Source of the DNA: Heliopora coerulea
Taxonomy: Eukaryota > Cnidaria > Anthozoa > Scleralcyonacea > Helioporidae
Length of the DNA stretch: 64,000 bases
NCBI GenBank assembly: GCA_030142905.1
Contig: JASJOG010000521.1
Span: 62,001-126,000, forward strand
Direction: 5' to 3'
Program-made: the position numbers and the translations under genes
Shown: in pieces, positions 19,497 through 30,301 of the stretch
Numbering within the stretch: the stretch's first letter is position 1
Layout: each line of letters starts with the position of its first letter
Notes under the pieces: generated by a model
Database searches by the model: none
The model's input: only the letters and a program-made list of their open reading frames with translations
Told to the model about the DNA's origin: nothing

Positions 19497-22175
19497 TCAG
19501 TACAATAATATTACAAAAATGTTGGCAATCTCTTGAATTTGATTAACATCTTCTGAATTAAGGTTATATGAGGGGGCACTTTGTCCATGAAGTTCAGGCG
19601 CAATGATTATACAGATAACATACTGGAAAGGTACCCAGCACCTGTCCTTTCTAGTATGTGCAGGCCATGGAAAAAGTCCAGTCACAGAACGTCTCATAAA
19701 GTCAACAAGAACATCATTATGCTCATCTGACCATTCAACAATACTGCCAACATACCATTCAATGTCATAAATACATGCAACATACTTTCCTGGCTGAAGT
19801 TGCTCATATTTCAAGTCACTCAAATCATGGTAAAACTCATTGTCACTGAATAGCCATTTTATCTTTAACTGCACTTCAGAAACAGGAATGTAGCAGTGGT
19901 GACTCCGTGTGCCAGGAATAGTCTTTGCAGAAGCAATTTGTGTAGAGGTCAAACTTAGCTTTGTTTTCTGTCACATCACCAGCAGAGACAAAGAAAAATG
20001 TGACACCAGAGATGTGTTCAGATGTCCATTCAAACATTTGTCTTGCTGTTAAAAGGTGGTTCACCACTGTTGCCTATAAGCTTGCCCGAGCAACCAAGCA
20101 TTTTACTGTGCCACCAATACCATCACAAGGGGTTTTTCCATGACTTGTTGCAAAGAAATGCCATTCTGCCTCTAGCCCATGGTCATTCTTATGATGACAG
20201 AGATTTGTTCTTGAAATTTTTGTATTGGCTAGCAGCTCCATCACTAGAACACACAGTCTTCTTGAGGGTTTGGTGCTTGGATCTGAGATAAGGCAACACT
20301 GTGGAGATGAATGCATGGACAGTGACAGTATCATGCTTCAGGCAATCTGAAATGATACAGATATTGAAGCATTGGATTTCTCCATCTAGACTGTAATAAA
20401 TTACAAACGGGTGAATCATTGCCTGAGAGTTATTCTAGTGGTGACCTGGAACAGCATGCTGGACAATAGAACTGTAATTTTCAGCAAAATCCAACAATGC
20501 TACAGCAACATCATCAACAAGGTCTTCCTTGAGTTTGCTAATAAAGCAAGACTGTGCTTTGGCAATGAAGTTATGTCATTGCAGATTATCAAATGCATTA
20601 GTAGTAACATCTATAAATTCTTGAACAGACAATGAAAGAGTTACACATGCAGTTCTGCCTGTGTGAACCCATTGCTTGTAAATGCTAGTGTCATCAAAAT
20701 CAAAGTCTTGACAACAAAACAAATCTGAGAGATAAGTCTCAACAGAAGCCTTGCCAGGACAAGATTGACAAATATGGAGCATGCAGTTTCAGCTTTGTGT
20801 ATCACATACCACTTTTTCCAGGATTTTCTTGTAATCACCTTGTCCTAGAATTGCAGTCACCATAAGTTTGACATTTTGGTGTTGCTCACAGACACAAACA
20901 GAGTGCATACCAGAAGCAGTGACAGGAATACACCATTTAGGTCTTAGTTGACAAAATTTGGAGGATCCAAACTTAGTATAGGGGGATTTTCTTTTTAAAC
21001 TTGACATGTAGCTCTTTTAAATTAACTAACAAAAGTCTCTTGCTTTTGCTTTTTGTTGTTGTCCACCTTAACTGTTACATATTCTTTTTTTCTGGGCACA
21101 TTCATGAGTAATCATCAGCCCGATAGAATTTAACAATTTTATCCACAACTTCCCTGGATATGGTTCTTCCTTGCTTAGGGTCAAGATCAGCCAAGATACC
21201 CTTTTCTTTCTTGAGCTGTCTTGCTCTTTTTACCATGTGCTCTGTTACTCCAAACTCTTGCATTGTCCTCTGGCATGTCCAGCTCTGTGGTGGAAGGGTC
21301 AGCAACGTAATCTTTTCCTGTCTAGCGGTCTGCATTACTTTTTCTTTTATGAGGGAAATCAGATAGTTGATACACTGGCAGATTCTAGCACTACAATCAT
21401 CTGTTGTAGACCCAAACACCTCTGTTTGCAGGTCCAATGCACGTGCACATCTAGCTTTCACTGCAGCATGCAGTTCGCTCACTTTCCTTTTCCCATATGA
21501 TATTCTGTCTTGTTTACCAACACAACTCTTGACAGGCAAACATTCAAGGGAATGAACAGCTTTCTCTAAGGAGTCTAATGAAGTCTCAGCAGCTTCATAT
21601 TCTTCATCTGAATCCACCATATTTGTCTCAATTTCATCAACCATACCATGTGTAGACTTGCAACACTGAGGACAAACCTTCTGACCTGGTTTTAAGTTAA
21701 GTGCATTGGTTGTTTCCTCATCAACAACCCTCAATGACTCTATTTGACATAAATAAACAATTACCACTTAAACAAGTATCAAACATAAATTATTATCACT
21801 CTCTTATTACATACATCAATAAAATCATGAAAAAATGATGAGACTGACCACTGCAGCTAAGCTATCTACTTAGAAAACTGCATATAACTATAACAAGTAA
21901 AACTTACTGTAGATATGTTTCTTGTGCACAGAAAATGGATCTGAACAATATTTTTGTAAGCTTTGCTAGTGAGTCAGATATACTTTTTCATATTGCAGGC
22001 AAATTTGATTCTCATCTTTTAACTGAATTCCACATCTCCACTGAATTAAGTGCCTGTCAGGTTCTTTAAATATGAAAATAAGTAAAAGTCCTTTCTTTCT
22101 ACAGTATGTCAACTTATGACACTCTTCATTCAAAGACTCTCCTATTTTGTAGTTAGATAAATGAGATGAAGCCAT
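19497..22175 (-). pseudogene. DDE-type transposase, decayed (superfamily not assigned)
   Basis: Collinear minus-strand pieces of one protein. First, a cysteine/histidine N-terminal part (22175-21966, then 21767-21102 with GLxVxDxET-like SLRVVDEETTNALNLKPGQK and CPQCC). Then 21007-20789, 20838-20576 (CMLHICQSCPGKASVETYL), 20419-20189 (KKTVCSSDGAASQYKNFKN) and 20334-20074 (AEWHFFATSHGKTPCDGIGG). Last, a C-terminal part 20067-19497 (GKYVACIYDIEWYVGSIVEW, CWVPFQYVIC). The SDGAASQYKN and EWHFFATSHGK...CDGIGG blocks are the conserved core of a widespread animal transposase-like family; I infer an RNase H-like DDE fold but cannot name the superfamily. Frames change at least four times and no consistent splice sites rescue them, so the gene is probably dead. 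Confidence 0.6.
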
Positions 22176-22474
22176 GTTTGTACTCAGCAGAAATCAATAG
22201 TGCATTTAACTTTATAGTATCATGGATGATGCAATGTCTCTAGAAGATGTAACTATCCTAGACCTGTACCTTGTGTACAACAATCTCTACGAAAATGAAA
22301 AAATTAAGGCACAATTTAAATCTTATGTACAAACCATATTTTACCAGTACAATCTTAAATCAACAATAAATTGATAAATTATTAAATTTATGAGCAATCT
22401 TAAATATACTATTAAATTAAATTCTTAAAAGTTAACAAGTTCCTCAGACATTGCCCTGCTAGGCATGGTTAACA

Positions 22475-23410
22475 TTTCTTAGAATTAGAGCCAAAACAAG
22501 AAGATATTTAAAGATGAAGGAAGTGAGCAACAAATTCAGAACTTTGTCCATATATAGCTTAAAGCTCAATGTTAATGATACCTAAAGCACAAAATATAGC
22601 ATAATTGCCCACATTGTAAAATCCCCTCTAGTTTGAGGGTTAACGTTCAGCATATTCTATTCTATTGTGATGTTTGAACCCTATTATATCATGAACAATA
22701 AATAGGATAATAAAAAGCTTCCTACTACATAAACTACTATACTAATGTACTTCAAAAGATGGAACACTTACAATATGTGAGAAATACCTTTTGTGTAATT
22801 GTACATCTAAATTCAAAAAAATAATCTGATAATGAAACAACATCAAAGTTATGTTATTGTTAGTGATGAAACTATAAGAGATATGATTAAAATAATCATA
22901 TACTTAAAATCCTCAAGTATGAATTGGTTATATTACAAAGAACCAGCCATTTATTTACAAAGGTGACCATATTATGAAGATTTAAAAAGTCTTGAAAATA
23001 AGTCATGTGTGAATCTTCCACTGAAAATGGGCCACATCCTAAAATCTAAGGGGCTGTAACTTTGGTAGTATTTAAAATTTTGGCCTAAAATTTTGCATGA
23101 CCTTACCTTTTCCTTGGTTACATACATGGACAAAATATCATAATAATATAGGAGGGCCAACATGGAACCTCTGGGTGAGTTGGTATGGAATGATCCAGAT
23201 GCAAAAAAACTATAACAACATTGTAACGTTTTATGCTTGTTTGAAAACAAAATTAATTTGCCAAAAAAATAAAAATTGAAAAAAAAAAATCAGTTGACAT
23301 TATACAGGCATACTTCAAGGCTTGGCTACCAGATGATGCCTTTTGGCCAGTAAATTTTAAACTTCACTAGCCCAGGGACTAGTTGGTGAAAAAGTTAACG
23401 TCGAGCACTG
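22475..23410. repeat. Right long terminal inverted repeat
   Basis: Inverted partner of 17766-19380. It is shorter than the left arm because it lacks the MITE and some sequence near the outer end. A close copy is in the duplicated segment at about 51470-52408. Confidence 0.75.
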
Positions 23411-26400
23411 GGTCCTCACATTGGTTTTGCATGTGTGCAGTCATTAAGTGGTCTTGACTTTGAGGAAGTGTGTTAGACTTAGCCAAAATAACCTTGGGTC
23501 TACCTTAGGTAAGGTGCACTTTTTTAAACTTGGGAAAAATGGGACTAATTAAAGAATAGAATTCCCTCTGTCTATATTGGCTACATTCCTAAACTTAAAA
23601 TTGAATCCTAGCCCTAACCTTAACGCTCACACTATCTAAATGACTTCCAGTCTACTCAACTACATCGTAGAGACATAGCCATTGTTCAATACCATACTCT
23701 CTGTGCCCGGCATTCTATAATTGTGCCTTTTTCAGCATTGAAGACGAAATTAAGTCTCTTACCTCGATTATCTGTTTTCACGAGTGATATATTTCAAGTC
23801 AGTTTTCCTTGGATAAAGAAACATCACAAGATGAGCCACAGCACATCAGTTTTTCTTCCAATATAGGTCTGTAACAAAAAATTCAAGGTCGCCATCTTGG
23901 TTATTGGCCTTTCTGCGAAATAAGGGCGAAAGCACTGTTGCCAGATGGGTAGCCTGCAAACCAGCCCAAGCTACCTTAACAAGTAGTCCAAAAATAGCCC
24001 AATTATTTTTCGCACAAAATAGCCCAAATTTCCATCAAAATAAGTAAAAGCAAGCCCAATTCTTATTAAAAATATTTAAATCGAAACCAAATTACACAGT
24101 CCACAGTGAAATATCCACCACCTTTTGAAACCCACAACCCGCAACCTCCCGAAATTTCCCGCAACCAGGCTTCTAAATCAGCCCAACTGGGCGGGAAAAC
24201 CGCCCATCTGGCAACACTGAGCGAAAGGTTTTTCTTGTAAAAAAGTTCTGGCATAAAATTCCTGGAGCAAAAAGAACCCTTTAAGTAAATAATAATGGAT
24301 TACATTCAGTTTCCTAAAATCGAGTCTGCATTTAGCGAAGGTAGATTTTCGAGTGTCACAATCACACCTTTTAAGATCCAACTGATTCAAGTTGAGAAGA
24401 ATGCAAATCTTGGATCGTCCAGTTGAGTCTAAAATGAATAATCCTGATACTACAAAATTTACCTTTACCGAAGATAGACTCCATCTTTACAATCTAAGAT
24501 TACAGTTGTTTATAAATGCTAAACTTGTTTATATTGTTCATAAGTTCTATATAGATATGGGGGGAAATCTCTGTGCGGAAAGTGCATGCTTGTCCCACTG
24601 ACCCAAACATCGCGGGTGAGTCACGCACATAATGCCATACTTCGACATGTATGTATTTTCAATCATTCACATTTCTGTCACAGCACAGAGACACTCAAGC
24701 AATTTTCTATTTGTTAAATAAAACACGGAGACCTTTAGCTTTTTCAAAACCATTCATGACGTAAAAGAATCAAATGATACAAATTGACTTGAAAATATCA
24801 ATGGACAATGATAACAAGCATTTGTTTTCATTATCTTGATCTTGTCTCCAGTTATTTGAATGTGTTTTAGTCTTATATAAGTATAGGTAATACCATGGTT
24901 TCGAGCGCAATTTGGAAAAAAAAACTCGCACGAGCGTGCTTTTTCCTCAACATTTCGAAAAAATTGAGCAATGATTGGTCAAAGTTAAGTTTCTATATGT
25001 AGTATGTGGGCCCCCCTATACATTCAAATTGCGAAGAACAATGTGAGAGCAGTAGTGACGTGTAACGACGTATTCAGAAGGGTAATCCCCTGACAATCCT
25101 ATCATCTTCACAACAGATAACTCGTATGTAAGCTGGTCGAACTCTTTAAGTCTCGAAACAACTCTTGCCTGGTTATTCATTAGCAGAGATTAACATCATT
25201 ACGTGAGTCACCTTCTTACAATCTTATGTAGAATAATAAAACAATATAATATTACAAATTGCTGGACGATTCAGTCCTCTGTGTTCTAGTAATGTTGCTC
25301 TCGACATAAAATGATCACATTCTCCATTCATAGTTTGCTCTAGTTTGCAAACCATTATGTAAAGGTATAAGACACATTAACCCTGCTGACTTGTGGCACG
25401 AAAAATCTTCCTTCAGTCTTGAGAGATAATTTAAGTTGACACTAAACAAACCATGCACCTAAGCCAAAGCAATTATGCTCCGGAAATTCAGTTTGGGTGT
25501 CTTTTCGGAGATAGTAAGATCGGTAAAATCTACATCAAACAGGTAAGCGTGGTTGATCAGGCTAGCCTAACTCAAACAAACGACCCTCAATGTCTGACGA
25601 TTGATTTGCCTCTTGCAAATTAATTCCCTGTTATGAATGCCGCACACTAATATTTTGCATGTACTAAGCTTGGTGCTTTGACAGAGCAAGGCTTGACGTT
25701 ATGACGGACAATACGTGAACTTAAGTCAAGCTGGGGACCGTCTGGCGATCAGGAACAATACATTTTCTGAGGGTATGAACTTTTGACGAGCTATTGGTCG
25801 TTGTTCAATTGTCCTGTTATGTTAAAACGAGTGCTTGATGAAACACCGAACAGCAGGACATGAAGTCTATCGGATTATTTTGACGTGAAACACGAGATGG
25901 CTTTTTTGCACGATTTCTCCCTTCTATCCGACAAACACTGCCACTAAACGTTGAAAGTTAATCTGGTAGTTTTACAATATCAGTGTGACTGCATGTGCAA
26001 CAATTGAAAACAAGACATATGAAGACCATTGTCGAAGCATTTATTCCTGGAATCGGATTGAAATTCATGGAATTTTCTGATTTGAAGTAATTGAATTTAT
26101 GGATAAAGGCAGCTGAAAAATATTTAACACGTTACTATGAGTTAAGCAGGCAAGAGATTTCTACTTGCCAAATTTAACCTTTTCAAAGCTCTAACTTCCA
26201 ATACTTCTCCAAGATACGTTTTCCGCGCGCACAAAGGATTACGGTTAACTGTACGACTCTTACATCGCGGTCAATTTCGTCAAGTCACCATCTTTGTGAG
26301 CCAGTTTGACGGCCAGGAAGAAAACCAGAGAAATGAAACTTCTTTCGATGTTTCATGCACGCTTTCTGGTAATTTTTTTTTTTTTTAGCTGAGCGGGAGA

Positions 26401-26437
26401 AAAACACAAGATCACAAAAGATTACAACAAACCTCGC
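23411..26437. other. Duplicated non-coding sequence upstream of gene 1A
   Basis: No supported exon. It holds a hAT-like MITE (23933-24219), a single arm of the foldback family (24660-24725) and an imperfect inverted repeat near 24905-24960 (ACTCGCACGAG / CGTGC). The rest matches copy B closely. Confidence 0.5.
23933..24219. mobile_element. hAT-like MITE with 8-bp target duplication and empty site
   Basis: Starts CACTGTTGCCAGATGGG and ends CCCATCTGGCAACACTG, inverted termini of the hAT CAGTGTTGCCAG type. It is flanked by GGCGAAAG (23925-23932) and AGCGAAAG (24220-24227), an 8-bp target duplication with one mismatch. The copy B sequence at about 52920-52932 has a single GGCGAAAG, which is the uninterrupted site. 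287 bp, no coding capacity. Confidence 0.9.
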
Positions 26438-26440
26438 TTA

Positions 26441-27015
26441 GGCCACTCCAAACTAGACTTTAGTTTTCTGTTCACTACCCACATCTTCTGGAACAGGCTG
26501 CATGGTTTGTCTGTTACTGTCATTCTTTGTCCATTATTTGCACTTTAGGAACCATACTTACGAAAGTGCTCTATTTTCTGTTTAATATACCATTCTAGCA
26601 AATACAAAATCAACAGAGAAGGACAAAATCAACCAGCTTTTTATATACTGCACTGTTTCTTGTCCATTTGTGTTTCTTCTTTTAATAAAACCAACAGATA
26701 GTTCGAATAGATTCGCGTTTTCTATCTTCGAGGTATATAAACAATATATTCGAACCAGGTGGTGTAACGTATGCATCTAAATTAATGTATCGTCATTAAA
26801 ACATTCAATTTGCAAATGTAAGCAAATGGAACTTTGCACCACTTATGCAACAGATGGTATAAATGGATAAAATTGGTTACCAAAACTCCAAAAGGTGACT
26901 GAGAGATTCCCAAATACGTTCATGCAGATAACAGATAATGGAAAATGGACCACCCGCCGGCATGCGATTCTCAAGAAAGGGTGGACGGGAAACTAAAATT
27001 TAGTTTGGAGTGGCC
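26441..27015. mobile_element. PIF/Harbinger-like MITE (TTA target duplication)
   Basis: 575-bp element with inverted ends GGCCACTCCAAACTAGACTT and AATTTAGTTTGGAGTGGCC, bounded by TTA (26438-26440 and 27016-27018). TTA target duplications and GG...CC ends fit PIF/Harbinger non-autonomous elements. It ends about 107 bp upstream of the gene 1A start codon, so it may contribute promoter sequence. In copy B the left part is deleted and only about 54937-55087 remains. Confidence 0.8.
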
Positions 27016-27121
27016 TTATCGTTTGTAGTTAACGCAAGATACCGGCGAAACACCAAACCAGCTCCTAACCTACGAGCCGAATTCAAGTGACCCAAAGATT
27101 AATAGAACGTTTGGAAGATAA

Positions 27122-27553
27122 TTGAATGAACATCGGATGGCAAAAGTTACTCAACTCGAGCATCGAAGCAGCTCAGAAATCTCTCGACAGTTGACTTCTC
27201 CGCGTTTGTCAGACTGGATCCAAGCCATCATACAGTGTCTGCTATGGTTTCTGAAGCTACCATGGATGGTCTTAGGCTTAGCCTGGCTTTTTACGTCAGG
27301 AAAAAGCACTGAATGTGGTGCAGAAATGAAAGAAGGGCGAGGGATCGGCGTGGGTTCAAGTGAGGGAAATATCGATGACAACGCAGATGACTCACCTCAA
27401 CATGGTGATCATGATCGTGATGCTGATGAACAAAGTGATCTTGGTGGTTTAATCAAAAGGATGTCTAACAGGTTATATCCTCGAACAAGCTTCGCGTTGA
27501 CATGTGTTCCCAGGGATGACAGCAACATCCCCAACAGCAACAGCACCTTTTGA
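27122..27553 (+). CDS. Gene 1A N-terminal part (helical-repeat family), frameshifted
   Basis: 143 codons from ATG 27122. The segment corresponds nearly residue for residue to the N-terminus of gene 1B (55194 onward), where the frame continues into the conserved domain. It contains a hydrophobic stretch of about 25 residues (CLLWFLKLPWMVLGLAWLF, residues about 40-58) that may be a membrane anchor, then a glycine/aspartate-rich region (DDNADDSPQHGDHDRDADEQ). Around 27490-27507 copy A lacks a net 5 bases relative to copy B, so the frame shifts and stops at 27553. The downstream domain is open in another frame from ATG 27504. Either the gene is broken or translation restarts at 27504. Confidence 0.55.
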   Translation: MNEHRMAKVTQLEHRSSSEISRQLTSPRLSDWIQAIIQCLLWFLKLPWMVLGLAWLFTSGKSTECGAEMKEGRGIGVGSSEGNIDDNADDSPQHGDHDRDADEQSDLGGLIKRMSNRLYPRTSFALTCVPRDDSNIPNSNSTF

Positions 27554-28610
27554 TTACTTGTTTCGAATACGTCCGTTCCAGTCTCCGTGCCAAGCGACGT
27601 ACAAGCCCAGTAAAAACTATGAGACAGTTATGAATCAGCTCGCCTGGCTTGAAGACAACGGAGAATTCGAAACGTTTGATCAACTTTCGTCCATCATTCT
27701 TAGTTGTTACGGTAATAGTGATCCAGAAATCACAACAGCAGTTCTGATCGAGCAATCCCGATGTATGTTCTACAGCAATCGAGTTCCGCTGGCCAAATTC
27801 CTTGCGAAGAAAGCCCTAAAGTTATCCTCGAGCACTGCATCTCCTAGAATGTTTATGGGTCGAGCCAGTCTCGTGATCAGTGCGTGCCATCGAAGGAAAG
27901 GAAGATTGGGTAAGGCCAATTTATACTTGGAACAAGCGGAACAGAGTTTGGCAAACACATGTAACTACGAAGATTGGTGTCGTTTTTACGATGAATACGG
28001 AAGCTACCTGAATTCTATCATCGATACAGTGTCCAGTCCCTCGCCTGAACTTTACAAAACTGCCAAAGAAAGTTTCCATAAACAATTTCAAGCTGCTTGC
28101 CGCCACTCAAGAGCAAGGGTACGAGAAAAGAATCAGTTCTACGCGTTACTGAAAACGGGGCGAACTTTGCTCGACGCTAATACATTATTTGGGCGACAAC
28201 GTCAAATTCCTGTTTCCGACATTCAACTGCCCAGCGAGTTCTTGGACAAAATTGAGAACAAACTGTGGGAAAGTGTTCCACGTGGAACGCACATTCAGTT
28301 TTTGGTGATAAGATGCAAGCAGTATTACAGAGAAATGAGGTACCAGGAAGCATTTAAGTTGCCGGAAAAGTGTCACAAAATGGCCAAAGCCAGAGGTTAC
28401 GAAAGAGATCTGGCATTGATCGTGGATGGAGCGGAGCAAATTAAAACACTTATGCATATCGAAAAGAAACTAACGACAACCTCTGCCGGTGACTTAAAAA
28501 ATAGTAGGGAGGAAGATAGAAAAAATAGCAGCAGTGGAAAGGAAAGTGAATTGCGTGATAGCACTGACTCAATTGATATCTTTGGATCAGAGCTCGGTGA
28601 TTCGAATTAA
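27504..28610 (+). CDS. Gene 1A main part: TPR-like helical-repeat protein
   Basis: 368 codons. The family signature is near the start (YKPSKNYETVMNQLAWLEDN, then GEFETFDQLSS), followed by paired helices of TPR-like spacing (EQSRCMFYSNRVPLAKFLAK; YREMRYQEAFKLPEKCHKMA) and the shared SVPRGTHIQF block. The tail is long and charged and ends DSTDSIDIFGSELGDSN, resembling the last-exon tail of genes 2 and 3. Here the tail is fused in frame without an intron, unlike genes 2 and 3. A possible AATAAA signal lies at 28877-28882. The true N-terminus is probably at 27122, out of frame because of a net 5-base loss. I do not recognise the family; helical scaffold is inference. Confidence 0.65.
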   Translation: MFPGMTATSPTATAPFDYLFRIRPFQSPCQATYKPSKNYETVMNQLAWLEDNGEFETFDQLSSIILSCYGNSDPEITTAVLIEQSRCMFYSNRVPLAKFLAKKALKLSSSTASPRMFMGRASLVISACHRRKGRLGKANLYLEQAEQSLANTCNYEDWCRFYDEYGSYLNSIIDTVSSPSPELYKTAKESFHKQFQAACRHSRARVREKNQFYALLKTGRTLLDANTLFGRQRQIPVSDIQLPSEFLDKIENKLWESVPRGTHIQFLVIRCKQYYREMRYQEAFKLPEKCHKMAKARGYERDLALIVDGAEQIKTLMHIEKKLTTTSAGDLKNSREEDRKNSSSGKESELRDSTDSIDIFGSELGDSN

Positions 28611-28876
28611 ATATTTTTGATTGTAAAACAACAAATTTTGCAATTATTTACTGCAACTTGTACCATAATTTGAGTGAAGGCTCTTCATTGGGTCTACATC
28701 TGGAGGCCTGGGATCTAGAGAATCCACCATTTTATCTGGGAACATATGGCGACTTGGATAAATGTTTAATTTTGTTTAACCCAATTTTTCTCAATTAAAA
28801 TGTATAACGTTTATCTACGGACTATTGAGTCAAATCGTTCCGGACCAACAACTGTCCGATGGATCTTTACTTGATC

Positions 28877-28882
28877 AATAAA
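28877..28882 (+). promoter_or_regulatory. Possible poly(A) signal of gene 1A
   Basis: AATAAA about 265 bp downstream of the gene 1A stop codon. A single hexamer in AT-rich DNA is weak evidence. Confidence 0.3.
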
Positions 28883-29944
28883 ACTGACGTGTTCCAGGGG
28901 GGTCACGGCGCCATGGGACCCTTCCCCGATCTCTGTTATACACACATGTAAGATTGATGAACTTATTATTACTTATTAGACGAAATCTTAACTTTTGATT
29001 GAGTAACAAAAACTAACCTTGGTCAACGCAGTTTCAATGACCGGTTCCCCTTAATACGTGAGCTGAATACTACAACTAGAACACTTAGCGTATTTTTCAT
29101 TTTCATGCAAACATTGAATCCCAAGGCGAATGGAAAGACAATTGCTCCGATTAACATTACAAACAAGGTTTTGCAAGGCATTCTGGTAGTTGTATTCAGT
29201 AGATGTATAAGGGGAATCGGCCAATGACTGGCTTTTCAGCCTTTGAGCTCGGCTGTTAGGCCCTCGTCTCCGGCCGTTCTCGTTAAAGTTAACCCAGACA
29301 ATGTCGCTACTATGGAGGCAACTATTTTTTTTCCAATTGCACCCGAATCTTAGTACCCCTCTCAAATTTTTTTCCTGTTGAGTGAATTGTCCCTCATTTG
29401 AAATGTACAGCAACGACACTGACATCAAGCAACATAACATACACGTGCAGCACACTTAAAAACTATGACTAAAGTCAGTCAAGCATCTGAAAGGGATATC
29501 AATGCCCATTTACTATACACAATAAAACGGTCGCATAATATTGTTCGTTCTGATGTATCCGATTAACTTATTGAAGCCTTCCGGACGTATTCCTACTTTA
29601 GTTAGCGAATCAAAAGCAGGAATTGTGCCCTCAAGACAACATTACATACCCCAGGACGGGCACTCATCATCCGTAAACGAGCCCTTTACACGAATCGATT
29701 TTTTTAATGATGATTTTTAACGCAAAATTTTGCCGCTACAAAATTTCGCGAAAAATTCTTCACAAATGGCATGTTACACACAGTTTTTGTGCAACATTTG
29801 TGGCGTAAAAATCGTCCCGTGTAGCATCCCCTCAAGGTCTGTCAAAACGTCAAACTTCATATGAACCAAATTCAATGGAAATCTGTCAGAATAATGGACT
29901 CCACTGATTTGCATTGAATTCAGGTGATGAAATGTTTGACGTTT
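28883..29944. other. Gene 1A to gene 2A spacer; one doubtful minus-strand ORF
   Basis: A 134-codon frame on the minus strand (29455-29051) starts with a hydrophobic cysteine-rich stretch (MCCTCMLCCLMSVSLLYIS) that could pass for a signal peptide, and has five further cysteines. It has no recognised family, no paralogue in the window, and is entirely deleted from copy B. A weak inverted pair of ACACGA/GTGT-type ends near 29,695 and 29,820 may be an old MITE. Confidence 0.25.
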
Positions 29945-30181
29945 TCAACAGGCCAAACAAACAATTGCAGCTGCTTCTCCATAATTGGCGAAGTATCCAT
30001 AAACGTTTCCTTACCATTCATTGACTCTCCCGTGTCTTTATCGAACCGTCTTCATTTCGAATAAACCAGACCGACGCTTTAAGAAAGCTTGTTTTTATAA
30101 CCATGGAAGTGAAGGATTACTTTTCAACATTCAGATTACTTCTGTACGTATGTACAGTTTTGACACAAAGTTTCTTTTTTC

Positions 30182-30183
30182 AG
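30182..30183 (+). promoter_or_regulatory. Candidate splice acceptor in gene 2A 5' UTR
   Basis: Pyrimidine-rich TTTCTTTTTTCAG ahead of GATCCAG, 118 bp upstream of the start codon. Gene 2B has the same site (56043-56044) and gene 3 has TATACCTCCTTTTCAG in the corresponding place (44204-44205), suggesting a non-coding 5' exon in the family. The upstream donor was not identified. Confidence 0.4.
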
Positions 30184-30301
30184 GATCCAGTAACTCCAGA
30201 ACAGGCCAGAAGCTTTGGGTTTCTTATTTGACTAAACTTTACTCGGCTAAACCATGCGAAATCACCAGAGTGTGAAACCGACTTTTTATTGACGTGAAGC
30301 A

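Larger units (their letters stand above)
17766..23410 (-). mobile_element. DNA transposon with about 1-kb terminal inverted repeats
   Basis: The left end CAGTGCTCAACCTTAAC and right end GTTAACGTCGAGCACTG are inverted. Inverted similarity continues far inward: left 17766 to about 19380 (interrupted by a 503-bp MITE) against right about 22475 to 23410, with roughly 85-90% identity by eye over the best parts. Between the arms a decayed transposase reads on the minus strand. Flanks GATCC (17761-17765) and GGTCC (23411-23415) could be a 5-bp target duplication with one mismatch, but this is weak. The superfamily is not assigned. The right part (from 21424) recurs at 50429-52408 as the beginning of the segmental duplication. 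Confidence 0.7.

Noticed and set aside
29051..29455. 134-codon minus-strand ORF as a secreted cysteine-rich peptide
   Set aside because: A possible signal-like start, but no family, no paralogue and no supporting context; kept only as a remark in the spacer entry.
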